A DNA stretch of 64,000 bases from contig JAOWBW010000145.1 of assembly GCA_026119855.1 (NCBI GenBank), positions 868,001 to 932,000 of the forward strand, in the 5' to 3' direction. The translations under genes were made by a program, and so were the position numbers. The notes beneath the pieces are model-generated. The model did no database searches and was not told the origin of the DNA. It was given only the letters and a program-made list of their open reading frames with translations. The DNA comes from Campanula takesimana. Taxonomy: Eukaryota; Streptophyta; Magnoliopsida; Asterales; Campanulaceae. The stretch's first letter is position 1. Each line of letters starts with the position of its first letter. This document shows, piece by piece, positions 1 through 10,149 of the stretch.

Positions 1-795
1 GGTAGTACTAATCCCTCTAATGCCGGCTAAGGTCCAACCTATAGCACACTTGTGCTTACACAACACTTTAATCAACCTCACCTCTTGTGCTTGGGTCAAA
101 TATGAGGCAATGATCACAGGAAGAGTTTCACCCTCCCCTAAGAATGCATACTTTAAATTTTAAGGGAGTGGTTTCAACTCAAGAGTGGGGGGATTAAGAA
201 TGGATGGCACCAACTTCTTATTGAAGTGACCTAGGGGGTGAAACGGGCCATCACTAGGATGGTGTTCATCGGCCTTGTCAGAAATAACCATTACAGGAAC
301 ATCCGCATTATCCCTAGATTTCTCACCGCCAAGCAACACAGACTCAGATTTTTTATTTTCTACTTCATTCCACAACTTCTCATGAACGCACTCATCAACA
401 TCATCCACATAACAACATGAATCATAAAAAATATGTGGTTCTTTCATGACATCAAAGACTGAGATTTCTATATTTTCATCAAGAACATGCATGGTCAATT
501 TTCCATTTTTAACATTAACGTTGGTGTCAGTAGTTTCCATGAAAGGAAGCCAAAGAAGAATGGGTGGTTCACGACACTTACTAAAACCTTGGTCCATGTC
601 AATCACAATAAAATCAACCGGAATGATGAGCTTATCTACTTGGACAAGAATGTCCTCCACAACTCCCAAAGGGCGTTTATCCGAGTGATCGTCTAACTGA
701 AGGGTCATTATGGTAGGTTAAGCTCACCTAATCCCAATTTATATATAGAAAAAGGCATCAAATTAATGCTAGCACCTAGATCCAACATCGCCTTC
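1..795 (-). pseudogene. Ty3/gypsy (Athila-like) pol fragment, protease to RT linker
   Basis: On the minus strand the segment next to 795 reads as a retroelement aspartic protease, with the active-site version DLGAS followed by INLMP. The reading then continues toward position 1 through a conserved linker (VEDILVQVDK, then PVDFIVIDM) to sequence typical of the stretch before reverse transcriptase (YAFLGEGETLPVII, then AIGWTLAGI). DLGASINLMP is characteristic of Athila-type elements as I remember them. A frameshift lies between the active-site block and the linker near 708-715, and an in-frame stop occurs at about 160, so it is a pseudogene. The frame runs off the left edge of the window. On its upstream side it stops abruptly at 796, where a copia LTR begins, so the copia element appears to have inserted here. 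Confidence 0.8.
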
Positions 796-2098
796 TGTTG
801 GTCCCAAAGGGACAATAATGGTATGAAAAATAACTAGAAGGGGGGGGGTGAATAGCTGTTTTGAAATTCTTTTTCAAACCCTTTTGCAAATCAAAGGCTA
901 ATGCGCACAACTCTAATTTTGGCTAAGTATAGCGCGCAACAAGAGTGTGAAATGCATAGCGAAAACTTAAAGCAATCGCAAATGCGCAGGTATATGCGCA
1001 GGTGTGTAAAACGCACGCAACTAAGTTTGGCTTAAAGAGATGCGCAGAAATTTACTAAGACAGAAAGCAAACAAACACAATTCAAATAGTGCAAAGCAAT
1101 CTACAAAGATCAAATAAAACAATATATCAGAAAAGCTTAAGTGTAAAGTAAAGAGCAGAATAAAATGACAAACTATTTGGAGAGGTTCGATCGAAAAGAT
1201 ATGCGTCCTCTACTAAGATGGTTAGTCTTGGATTTCTAACTACAAGATTTATATTAGTTTGAGGAACTTTTACAATATTACATGGAATCAAAACTCAAAT
1301 CTAAATCTATGCTTTTAAGAAAAAATCCTAGACTAAACCGGTGTATCTCTAAAAGTATGATCTATATGATCAATGCTTCAAGAGGTGTGTGTGTGTCAGA
1401 AATCTGGGCTTTATGAATCTAAGAGATGAAAAGTACAAGATATTCTGGTGTTATAAGGCTTTAGGATCTAGGATTGGTTAAGGTATGAAGATATGAAGGA
1501 AGTTCTTGAGAATTCTGGAAATGAGTAAGCAATCTTCAAAACCTCAAAGTTTCTCTTTGGAAGCAAAAACTCAGGTGTCCTTTGTAGCCGTTGGAGACAG
1601 AGCATGAAGACAAAATTCAAATCTTTTTCTAGAAGGATGACAGCTGTCTTCATTTGAAATTATTCACTAAGGCGCATCTTCATCGTTGTATTTACTGAGT
1701 GTGCTTGTTTTTTTGTATGTGCACACCTTAGCACTTTGGCTCATTCCAAAAAGCATAGCTTGTCTTAACGCTTTCCAAGCTTCTAGAATGTGAGGTTGAA
1801 AGATAAGAGAATGAACCAAGGTTGATCTGCGCGCGCATGAAGATCATGCGCCTGGTCTGCGTAGATAGGGTGCTGGGCATGGATGTCATGTGCATCACAC
1901 TTAGTCAATAGAAAATGGAACCTCAAATTCAAAACGTAAGCCCTAATAACTAAGCCTATACCACAAAGTGAACTTAGCTAAAAATTGAAGTTATAAAACT
2001 TCTTACATAGGGTCCTAAAGTCCATAAAATATACTTAGGTGATGGTATCAATCAATTCTAACATAATTAGGAAGGTTAAGAAATACGCATACCCAACA
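796..2098 (-). mobile_element. Ty1/copia 3' LTR
   Basis: The 1.3-kb segment has the TG...CA ends of an LTR within an inverted repeat: it starts TGTTGG and ends CCAACA on the plus strand. Immediately outside the right end the minus strand carries a purine tract (AGGGGGAGA, 2099-2107), the polypurine tract expected just upstream of a 3' LTR. Copia reverse-transcriptase sequence follows on the same strand. The matching 5' LTR is not in the window, so no target duplication can be scored. The interior contains several TGCGCA-type motifs and no convincing ORF. Confidence 0.8.
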
Positions 2099-2110
2099 AT
2101 CTCCCCCTAA
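2099..2110 (-). promoter_or_regulatory. polypurine tract of copia element
   Basis: Purine-rich AGGGGGAGA on the minus strand abuts the TGTTGG start of the LTR. This is the usual plus-strand priming site of LTR retrotransposons. Position and composition are the only evidence. Confidence 0.65.
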
Positions 2111-2599
2111 ATGATTGATGCCATAACCTAATATAATAAAGGTAATTCATTGTACTTGATAATAACATGTCCGTAAGAATGTACATGTTAAATCATGTCT
2201 CAAATTAATGCACACACTAACTAGTGTTATAGATTTCTAGTCTATCAAATAGATTGAACTTACAATATGGGAAAGACAGAAATATTATTCAGCGCATACA
2301 AATATTATGAGTTTAAGTTTAGTATGCGTTTAATCTGAATGTTTAAACATCATGCATTAAAATATGAGCAATTATGATTATGCGCATGAAGTTTAGTGAA
2401 ATTATGCATTCATTGTTCCACAAACGAAAAGTTTGAATTGAACAAAGTTTTGAGAAACACAATGATGTATTCTTCTCATTAAAACTTGAAATATAAGAGT
2501 TACAGATTACAAGCTTTACATGGAAGACAAAATCATAACAAAAAATGTGCAACAAAACATTTTACTTATGCGCAAACAACAAAAACAAATACACCCTAA

Positions 2600-3236
2600 T
2601 CAATATGAATTTTGGAGTCCGAGGAAGAATGCGAGTTCTCCCATCATGCTCATTTCAAACTTGCTTTTCATTAGCTTTTCAAAGCGCTTACAAAGTAATT
2701 CATTAGTAGAACAAAATATAATATCATCAACAGAAATTTGAACAACTAAAGAATGATTATTATACTTAGCAATAAAAAGAGTTGTATTAATTTTATCGCG
2801 CTTGAAGCCTTTCTCTAGCAGGAACTTTGATAGAGTATCGTACCATGCTCTTGGAGCCTGTTTGAGTCCATACAATTCCTTTTGAAGTTTGAAGACGTGA
2901 TTTGGAAATTTGCTATCTTCAAATCAAGGTTGAGCAACATAGACCGTCTATTGGAGTTCACCATTGAGAAATGCGCTCTTCACATCCATTTGATACAACT
3001 TGAATTTCTTGTGAGAGACATAAACTAAGAAGATTCTAATAGCTTCAAGTCTTTCTACAGGCGCAAATGTTTCATCATAGTCGATTCCTTCCTCTTGCCT
3101 ATAGCCTTGCGCAACCAGCCTTCCTTTGTTTCTGGTGATGCTTCCATTCTCATTCATCTTGTTTCTGAATACTCATTTTGTACCAATAACTCCTTGGTCA
3201 TGAGGTCTGGGTACTAAAGTCCAAACCTTGCATGAA
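2600..3236 (-). pseudogene. Ty1/copia reverse transcriptase remnant
   Basis: Minus-strand translation gives the recognisable copia RT blocks in order: GTK-VFRNKMNENG, LVAQGYRQEEGIDYDETFAPV, QMDVKSAFLNGEL, YGLKQAPRAWYD, and the catalytic block as VDDIIF. An internal TGA replaces a conserved Trp after GTK, and a stop replaces part of the PPGFED block near 2925, so it is not functional. Coding homology starts abruptly at about 3236, so integrase and gag are missing. No RNase H is seen between the RT end (2600) and the polypurine tract; 2108-2599 is non-coding 3' region. The gene belongs to the same element as the LTR at 796-2098. Wording of the blocks suggests the SIRE/Maximus or a related copia clade, with low certainty. 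Confidence 0.8.
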
Positions 3237-4396
3237 TGCATAAAAAAGAAAAGAAGTAGGAGGAAGTCTATAATGTCATACAACAATAAAAATGATTTTT
3301 CCTTCTATTATTTTATATTCCCCGCAAATACAATCTGCCTTCCAAAGTGAAGAGTCATTTAGATCATTTTATCTTCAAATTAATGTTGATATGAGATGGG
3401 GAAATGCAAAAGATATCTTTTAAATAAATATATCTAATCTTTCATATTCTTTATCAGGTTCTTTTGTAATTCATGCACCAACTTGAAACAATACATGATA
3501 TTCAAAGTCATTGAATTATAAAAATTTGATTAGTTAGACACTGAAAAGTCACTTCTTAACGATCTTATTGTTTATTCAAAGCCATTGAATTATGAAAATT
3601 TGATTAGTTGAAAATTGAAATTCACTTTTTAATGATCTTATTGTTCTTTAATGCATCCACTACCTACCTAGTCTACCACTCTATATATAAGAGTATATGT
3701 TCTATTAGATATAATTCTCTTCTTATAGAGTCATTAAATTACCTAGTTTCATATTTATGGCTATTACCTCTTATTTTAACCTAGGTAGGAGAATGCCAAA
3801 AGTCTCCAAGATTGCAAAAGTCATATTACATGGCATTCTCTAAATCAAGAAAAACCAATTTGTGGCTTATGTGTCATTCCCAGGGTTGATTTCACCAACT
3901 TCAAAATACTATAAGTATAGATTTTTCTATAATTTTAAATTTATAACTTGCGCTTTCATTTGCCATTTTTCTTGGGTTTGAGTTTTGAAATTAAGTTTTA
4001 TTATTCAATCACTCTACACAGACCCACTAAATATTGTTTAATGTGGTGGATAATGCAATAATAACTCACGATTAATTATAAATCATGCTATGATTATAGA
4101 GTGAAACATACTAATCACAACTCACTGTCTAAAGTTTAGCATCAAGAGTAGTATAATGATACCACAAATAGAAAGTTGATGTATTTAATGAGCTGGTCCA
4201 ACACTTATGAGACTAAAGTTTATCATCAAGAGTGGTATAATCATACCACAAATACGAAATTGATCTCTTTAATGAGTAGAAATTACTACAAATTAACAGT
4301 GTTCTGCTTTTACAACCGAACTATTTGTAAGGGTTTCTTAGTAAAGTCGGTTTCTTTTTATTAATTTTATAAGGATTTTAAACTCATATCGGGTAT
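3237..4396. other. AT-rich intergenic stretch
   Basis: No gene or clear element is visible. Short near-repeats occur (for example TTGAATTATAAAAATTTGATTAG around 3513 and 3583, shared as shorter blocks), and a 62-codon open frame at 4176 shows no recognisable protein. Confidence 0.5.
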
Positions 4397-4662
4397 TACT
4401 CTCTCCAGTCCAAAATAACTGTCTTTTTTGCATTTGCACAACTCTTAAGAAATAATAATTATCATGACTTAGTGACAAAAGTTCCAACTTTACCCCTATT
4501 AAGTGTGCAACTTTCTTACATTAATGTCTCACACTAAGATAATTAATAAAAGAGAACAAGTTTCAATGCAAGGATAAGAGAGACATTTAGCTCAAAAGTG
4601 ACAATTATTTTGGACCAAAATTTTGGTCCAAAAGTGACAGTTATTTTGGACCGGAGGGAGTA
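4397..4662. mobile_element. Stowaway-type MITE
   Basis: The 266-bp segment starts TACTCTCTCC and ends GGAGGGAGTA. Its terminal inverted repeats continue as CAAAATAACTGTC and GACAGTTATTTTGG. The flanking TA is the usual Stowaway (Tc1/mariner) target duplication. The right terminal sequence is present twice in tandem (about 4601-4620 and 4635-4655), so the right end is partly duplicated. There is no coding capacity. Confidence 0.8.
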
Positions 4663-6215
4663 TATTTTTTTAATATAAAATTTGTTATGTTGGATGAATT
4701 ACTAATTAATAACAAACCTGACAATAATGTGAAAGTAAGTCACAAACATGAATTTATTATATTTATTTATTCCTTCAAAAAAAAAAAACATGAATTTATT
4801 ATATTTATAATGGCTAAAACTATGCATAAAAATAATCCTGTGGAGAGGGTGGAAAGCGAGGGGCCAAGATATGAAGCCAAGAAGAAGGCAAAACTATGCA
4901 GGCGTGGAGGCTGCCCACCATTCACGTTAAAAACCACGTGACCCGTTAATAAGTTAACATGCAACTGTATTAACCTGGATCTGGATGGATGGTCTTATTC
5001 TCATTGACCCACAAAATGATAACAGAGTTAAAAAGTTAATTCAGAATGAAAATGACTTTTCAATGTCCCATGTGATTATCCAATTATTTAAAAAAAAAAA
5101 AAAAAAATCTTTCTTAGTTTTTTCGTTGCAATGTAAATCTTTCAATAAATAAATTGTATAAAAAATCTTGTACATAATTTGTTTTTTCAATTTAAACCTT
5201 CTTCTAGTTAGCAAGTTAAAAATAGTTTAGAAAATGCACTTTCACCCCTTATAAATTATCCAACCACTAATGTTACTCTAAAAGACAATTTTTTAAGGAA
5301 TTTTTTAATCTTCAACCAAAAAACAAATATGATTTACACGAATACTTAAATATAATGTGTTACTTAAATAAATTGTACTTGCTAAATTAAACTTAACATC
5401 AAATATGATACATGGATTACATATTTTTTTTTATGCTAATATTATAAAATATATTATGATAATAATTGTATGAGTACTGAATAAATATAGTTCAATTTGT
5501 TTTGTAAATCTTTAATTTTTAAACGACTAATAATTGATGGATTTTATTTATATAATTTAAAATAATTTACTTAATTCACATGAATTTAACCTGACTTGTT
5601 AATATTATCATAAATATTTCAAAAAAAAAACTCATTTTTGACAAATCATTTTTTAAAATATCCCTCTGTTCAACTATAGTTTCAGTTTTTAGTGTTTAAC
5701 TATTCTTACAAAAAAAATTAAAAAAATTTAGTGATACACATGTAAAATATTATTTATTATAGATTTTATAATTTTATTAAAATAAATATTTTTCTACAAC
5801 AAAAAAAAGTGAGACTAATTAGTGGATATGGAGTATTTACTTATACTTACTTATAATCATTCTAAAAGTGGTTGTAAGAAAGTACAAACAAGTAAAAGTA
5901 TTATTCTTAAAAAAAGGTTTAGAAAAAATGTGAAAGTTATTACAAAATTCTCAGTGACATAATTTTACTGTTTATATTTTTTTATTTGCATATTTCCAAA
6001 ATTATTTAACACAAATTTAATACACATATGTAACTCACTAGACTGACTAATTTGTACATGAAAATGATTTATGAAATATGTAACTCTTTTAACACAAATG
6101 TGTAAAAAATGAAAAATATATACATTTAATTTGTGTTAAATGACTTAAGAAATAGGTGAAAATATGTTAAAATGTGTAATTCATTAGATACTAATTTGAT
6201 GTTAAGATTAACACG
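4663..6215. other. AT-rich intergenic stretch
   Basis: No gene is supported. About 5660-5835 may be a decayed Stowaway: it begins TCCCTCTGTTCAACTATAG and ends with GGATATGGAGTATT. The ORF at 4687 overlaps poly-A and has no recognisable protein. Confidence 0.45.
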
Positions 6216-6320
6216 TACTCCCTCCGTCCCATCACAAGTCGGACTAGAGAAGTAGGCACAATAATTAAGAGAAAAGTGGTGTACGTGTGGTAAAAAATGA
6301 AGAGAGAGAATGAGTGGAGC
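6216..6320. mobile_element. left half of a split Stowaway MITE
   Basis: It begins TACTCCCTCCGTCCCA, the standard Stowaway terminus, and breaks off after GAGTGGAGC at 6320, where the TAT gypsy element starts. The missing right half is at 28356-28538, 22 kb away, and ends with the matching terminus. Both halves contain the stretch GAGAGAGAAYGAGTGG next to the break. Confidence 0.75.
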
Positions 6321-6904
6321 TGATGCTGCAAGAAACGTACCGGATCAGCCTTCGTCTAACGGTTTGGATAATCCCAGCAAGAAGAACCTCCTCGTCTGGA
6401 TCTACACACACGAAACAATAACACGTAAACAAGCCGGGGCTTCACCAGCGAAGGCCCTCTGGCGTGAGAATAAGAATCCGTTTATGTGAGATAAAACAAA
6501 GAGAAATCAATTGACTAGAGTAAGAGCCAAGAGAATTCGTTACCAGTTTATCATCTGAGGACCTGTTTATATAGGCGCTGGTGAATTAGTCCTGACTTGT
6601 TAAGAAAATCACGGAGTCCGTTTTGTTGTAGAACACGTATATTAGGAAAGTAGAATCCTGATAAGGATTGTAGTCATTGTTGCCTTGTAGAAAAGTCTCC
6701 TTGTTAAGTAAGGATTCCCTTTGCCTTAGACTCCTAGTTGTGTTAGGAGAGGAAAGTGTTTACTGAAGAGTGGATATAATTCGTCTTACACTACCTAACT
6801 CGGCTCGTCATAGAGACCGTGCTAGGCGTGGTATGATCTCTGCATTCTTTCTCAGCCTAGTCCAGGTCAGCCTCTTCGGCTTTGGTGATGCCGAGGTAAC
6901 TTGG
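6321..6904 (-). repeat. TAT element 3' LTR, first part (split by nested element)
   Basis: From about 6351 this aligns with 27692-28247 of the right LTR, for example GAAGAACCTCCTCGTCTGG and CTAACTCGGCTCGTCA. It has about 27 extra bases just after its TGAT start compared with the right LTR. It stops at CTTGG (6900-6904), which is the target duplication of the nested gag-only element. A TATATAAA box is on the minus strand at 6566-6573, as in the other LTR. Confidence 0.85.
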
Positions 6905-7877
6905 TGTAGACACCCCGCCTTGGACCGCTCACCCCGATTGCACACTTGATCTTTTGTTTCTCTCTATTCTATATGTTTTCCGTTAGTTTTCGTTACTTCG
7001 GTTAGGTTCCTGACTGACTCCGTTAAGTTCAGGGACTAAACTGAATAACAGTGCTAACTTTCTAGTCCTTTCTGTCAAAAATGGCTTCTATGAGTCGCGC
7101 GCCTCCGGCCTTTGAAGCCAGAAGCGCGCGCCTTCCGCCTCCAAGGTGGGAAGCGCTCGCCTCTGGGCGTGTCAGTTACAGATTGCTGGCCTTGAATCTC
7201 TCCCTTGCCCATCTTACAAGATTTTTCCCGGGAAATGGTTCTTGGCAGCTCAGTTTTGGCATAAAAAAGCAACCCTTTACAACTATAAAAACCCCTCCAA
7301 TCCATCATTAGAGAGGGACCTTTTTTATGGACTTTAATCACCATTTTCACACCTAAATATCACCAATTTCTCCAACAATCCTTCCAATAAGGATCATTCT
7401 CAAGGAGTGTCAAGAACTTGTCTTCCAAACATAGGTATTTTCTTGCCTTCTTCACTTTCTTCTAACTCATCTTTTCTTATCTTTTCTTTTGATCAGAAGT
7501 GCAATCAATCCCAAACCAAATTTGGGACATAACTCCGAACGATCACTTCATCTTCATTGAAGTTGGTCTAGGGGTCATCTCCTTACATTTCAACCTCTTT
7601 TAAAACCCATCTAAATTTGATATTAATAGGAAGAACACAACTTTTATAATGTAAACTTTGAACGAGCAAGACCGACGTTAGTCGGGCGAGATGGGTGTTT
7701 AAGTACTTCCCATCTCGTAACCTAACCTCCGAACTCTCAAAAGGAATCTCTGTTTTCGTAAATCAAACACATTTTCCAACTTAAAAAGGTTTTCTCGCGT
7801 TCCTCTAAAACGTAGGTGTCGACTCCTTCAAACATCCATCCTTTTCCCGTGAGGGGGCCCGGGCCGGGGTATCTACA
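6905..7877 (+). repeat. 5' LTR of gag-only element
   Basis: TGTAGACACC...GGGTATCTACA, 973 bp. A TATAAAA box is at 7284-7290, about 125 bp before a CT/TTTC-rich stretch. The GC-rich section 7090-7170 contains several GCGCGCC motifs. Open frames starting at 7081 and 7146 lie within the LTR and recur in the 3' LTR; I read them as LTR sequence, not genes. Confidence 0.85.
7284..7290 (+). promoter_or_regulatory. TATA box of gag-only element LTR
   Basis: TATAAAA in a CAACTATAAAAACCCC context, the best core-promoter candidate in the LTR. It is conserved in the 3' LTR at 15068-15074. Confidence 0.55.
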
Positions 7878-7878
7878 G

Positions 7879-7896
7879 TGGTGACTCTGCTGGGGA
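7879..7896 (+). promoter_or_regulatory. primer-binding site, tRNA-Arg-like
   Basis: TGGTGACTCTGCTGGGGA starts one base after the LTR end. It is close to the complement of the 3' end of a plant tRNA-Arg (acceptor ...CAGCGGAGTCG plus CCA), the primer reported for Ogre/TAT-like elements. The tRNA match is from memory. Confidence 0.6.
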
Positions 7897-9138
7897 ATGC
7901 TCGAGGGTTAAGCTTGCGTTTTTGTTCAAAGTTTACTTTTTTTGGGCACTCTGGTTTCTGGTGTTGAGAAGCGCACGTCTTTGACATCTTTGGTTAGGAG
8001 CGCGCGCCTCTCATACCAAAGACCAGAGGCGCCCGAATTTCATGTGTTCTTCCTATTTTCTGTTTTTCTTGGGCTAACATTTGATGCAGGGGTTAAACAA
8101 AAAATTCAGGACCAGGGCAATCCCCTGAGTCCAAGTTTCTGACAGGTGTCTGACAGGTTCGCCCAGATGCGCGCGCCTCCCACCTTCTTTACGAAATGCC
8201 CGCGCTTTCCATTATACATCCCAGGGGCGCGCGCTTCTGGGAGGTATTCCAGAACAGGTCCAGTTTCTAGAAAACAGGGCAGAACAGTGGGGTGTGGGCA
8301 CAGTTGCCTGCATCAGAACAGAATCGGACCTTCGGACTATTTTAAATTTTGTGTTTATTTACCGGTCACATGGGTGATTCGGGAGTTATAATTTACGTGC
8401 TTATGTGTTTTTTTTATATTTTCTTTTCAAAAAAAAATGAAACTTTTTTGTCACGTGATAGACCTCACACTACGCGCACATAATTCCTATTAACTGCTCA
8501 CTATCGAGTCGCACAAGTCCAACCCCAAACCCGTCGAGGCCCCTCCTAGAAAGTTTCAAGCTCCACCCGACCTTGACTCTTTCGAAGCGGTAAACCTCAG
8601 CCTGTGGCGTAGTTCATGACTACATGCCGGGGGTGACCTTTAAACCTCTCTTTAGCCGAGCACCAACCACACAACTCTAGTTAGGGTCTAACACTCTGTG
8701 ACTCAAGTCGGTTTCCATGTGCCGATATTTCCCTAAACTAATGTCTTCAAATCATACATGCCACTCGTTGTTATGGACGAAATAAAAAATCCGTCTCCAA
8801 GTGGTCATAATGGACGCAAATAAAAAAATCCGTCCCCGCATGTATGCTTTACTACATTAATTTAGTTTAATCCCGACACATGTAGGATTCACAAGCGTGG
8901 TGGAATCCGATGAGTATATGGGACCGCGATAAGGTCTATATACTAGTGTGACGATTCCACTATTTTTCTAGAAACCCCAAAAAGGATCATGTCCTTCCGA
9001 CTTTTGTAAATAATAATAAAAAAGAGTCTTTTCTTTATGTGGTTCGAGTCTTTACTTTTGTTTGTGGGTAAAATAATTTTATCGAAAAGGTGTTTGTGGG
9101 GCCATCCTAAGATCAACCGTGTTCTCTCCATAGGTCCA
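7897..9138 (+). other. untranslated leader of gag-only element
   Basis: 1.24 kb between the primer site and gag without a recognisable protein. It contains GCGCGCC blocks like those in the LTR (about 7998, 8168, 8226), and two near-copies of GACGxAAxTAAAAAAxTCCGTC at about 8775 and 8812. Confidence 0.5.
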
Positions 9139-10149
9139 ATGGCTTCAAACGGCAACGACAACAGCATTCTCGTGTCCAACGAAGGGTTATTCCGCATGGT
9201 GGAAGCATTGAAAGGGCAAGTTGATACACTAGCCGAGAATGTCCGCCGCAAGGATGATTTATGGCGAGCCCGTTACGAGCATGTGAAAACGGCCCACAAG
9301 AAAGAAGTTGCCCAACTCAAGAACCAATTGAAAAGGCTCACGAATGAAAGAAAGGTCTAAAGCATTGATACCGGTTTGGTCAACACTCTCATGTCCTACA
9401 TTGACCAAATGCTTAGTGGGCTAAATTTGCACAAGGGCCCAAGCACCGATCTTCATCAAGCTTCTCTCCCCATGAACACAATGGAGGCTCTTCCCGAGAA
9501 GTTCAAGATGCCCGATATTGGCAAGTTCAACGGCAACTCTTGCCCCGACGCTCATGTCGACTCCTACATTTGGGCCATGCTACCAAAGAAAGTGTCTCCT
9601 CAAATAATGGCGCAATGCTTCCCGCTTACTCTCGAGGGGGTCGCAAAAGATTGGTATATGGGTCTTCCAGTTTCCACCCGCCTCAATTGGGATGCCGCTA
9701 TGCTTGCCTTAAAGTCTCAATATCAAGGCAACTCCATATTCCGCCCCACCAAGAAGGAATTGGAGACCACCGTGCAAATGGGTGATGAATCATTTGGGGA
9801 CTTCTATCGCCGTTGGAATGACAAGCTAGCTGATATGGTTGATAGGCCTTCCAAGAAGGAACAAATGGACATCTTCTTGAAATGTTTGGAAATGGACTAC
9901 CGCACTCATCTTAGTAGGGCTTTTCACTCCGATTTTTCAAGCATGTATGATGTGGGGGTTAGAATTGACAATTTGCTCCGAGAAGTGGCCGAGTCCTCCT
10001 ATGACACAAGCTTCAACGACAAAGGGTTCCCGAGCAATCCGAGCAACGACATGGACGAATGTAGTGACATGGAAGACTACAATGACAATAAGGACTACAA
10101 CGACATGAGGGACGACGACAACAATCTCCGTTTCTCTTTCTCTACCTAG
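9139..10149 (+). pseudogene. gag of the gag-only LTR element (one in-frame stop)
   Basis: The frame opens at the ATG at 9139 (MASNGNDNS). The N-terminal ~70 residues are charged and heptad-like (MVEALKGQVDTLAENV, KKEVAQLKNQLKRL), a likely coiled coil. One TAA at 9358-9360 interrupts the frame, which then continues in the same phase to 10149. The second part has the retrotransposon gag core: LPEKFKMPDIGKFNG, a W-containing VAKDWYMGLP block, a SFGDFYRRWNDKLADM block, then IFLKCL. The C-terminus is acidic with short Asp/Asn/Tyr repeats around DYNDNKDYND. No zinc knuckle and no protease follow. Gag would form the particle coat. The stop could be a single mutation or read-through; I treat it as a break. 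It is the element's only coding region. Confidence 0.8.

Noticed and set aside
7081..7337. ORF beginning MASMSRAPPAFEARS, repeated at 14866
   Set aside because: It lies wholly within the LTR, has no recognisable domain and is duplicated only because the LTR is.
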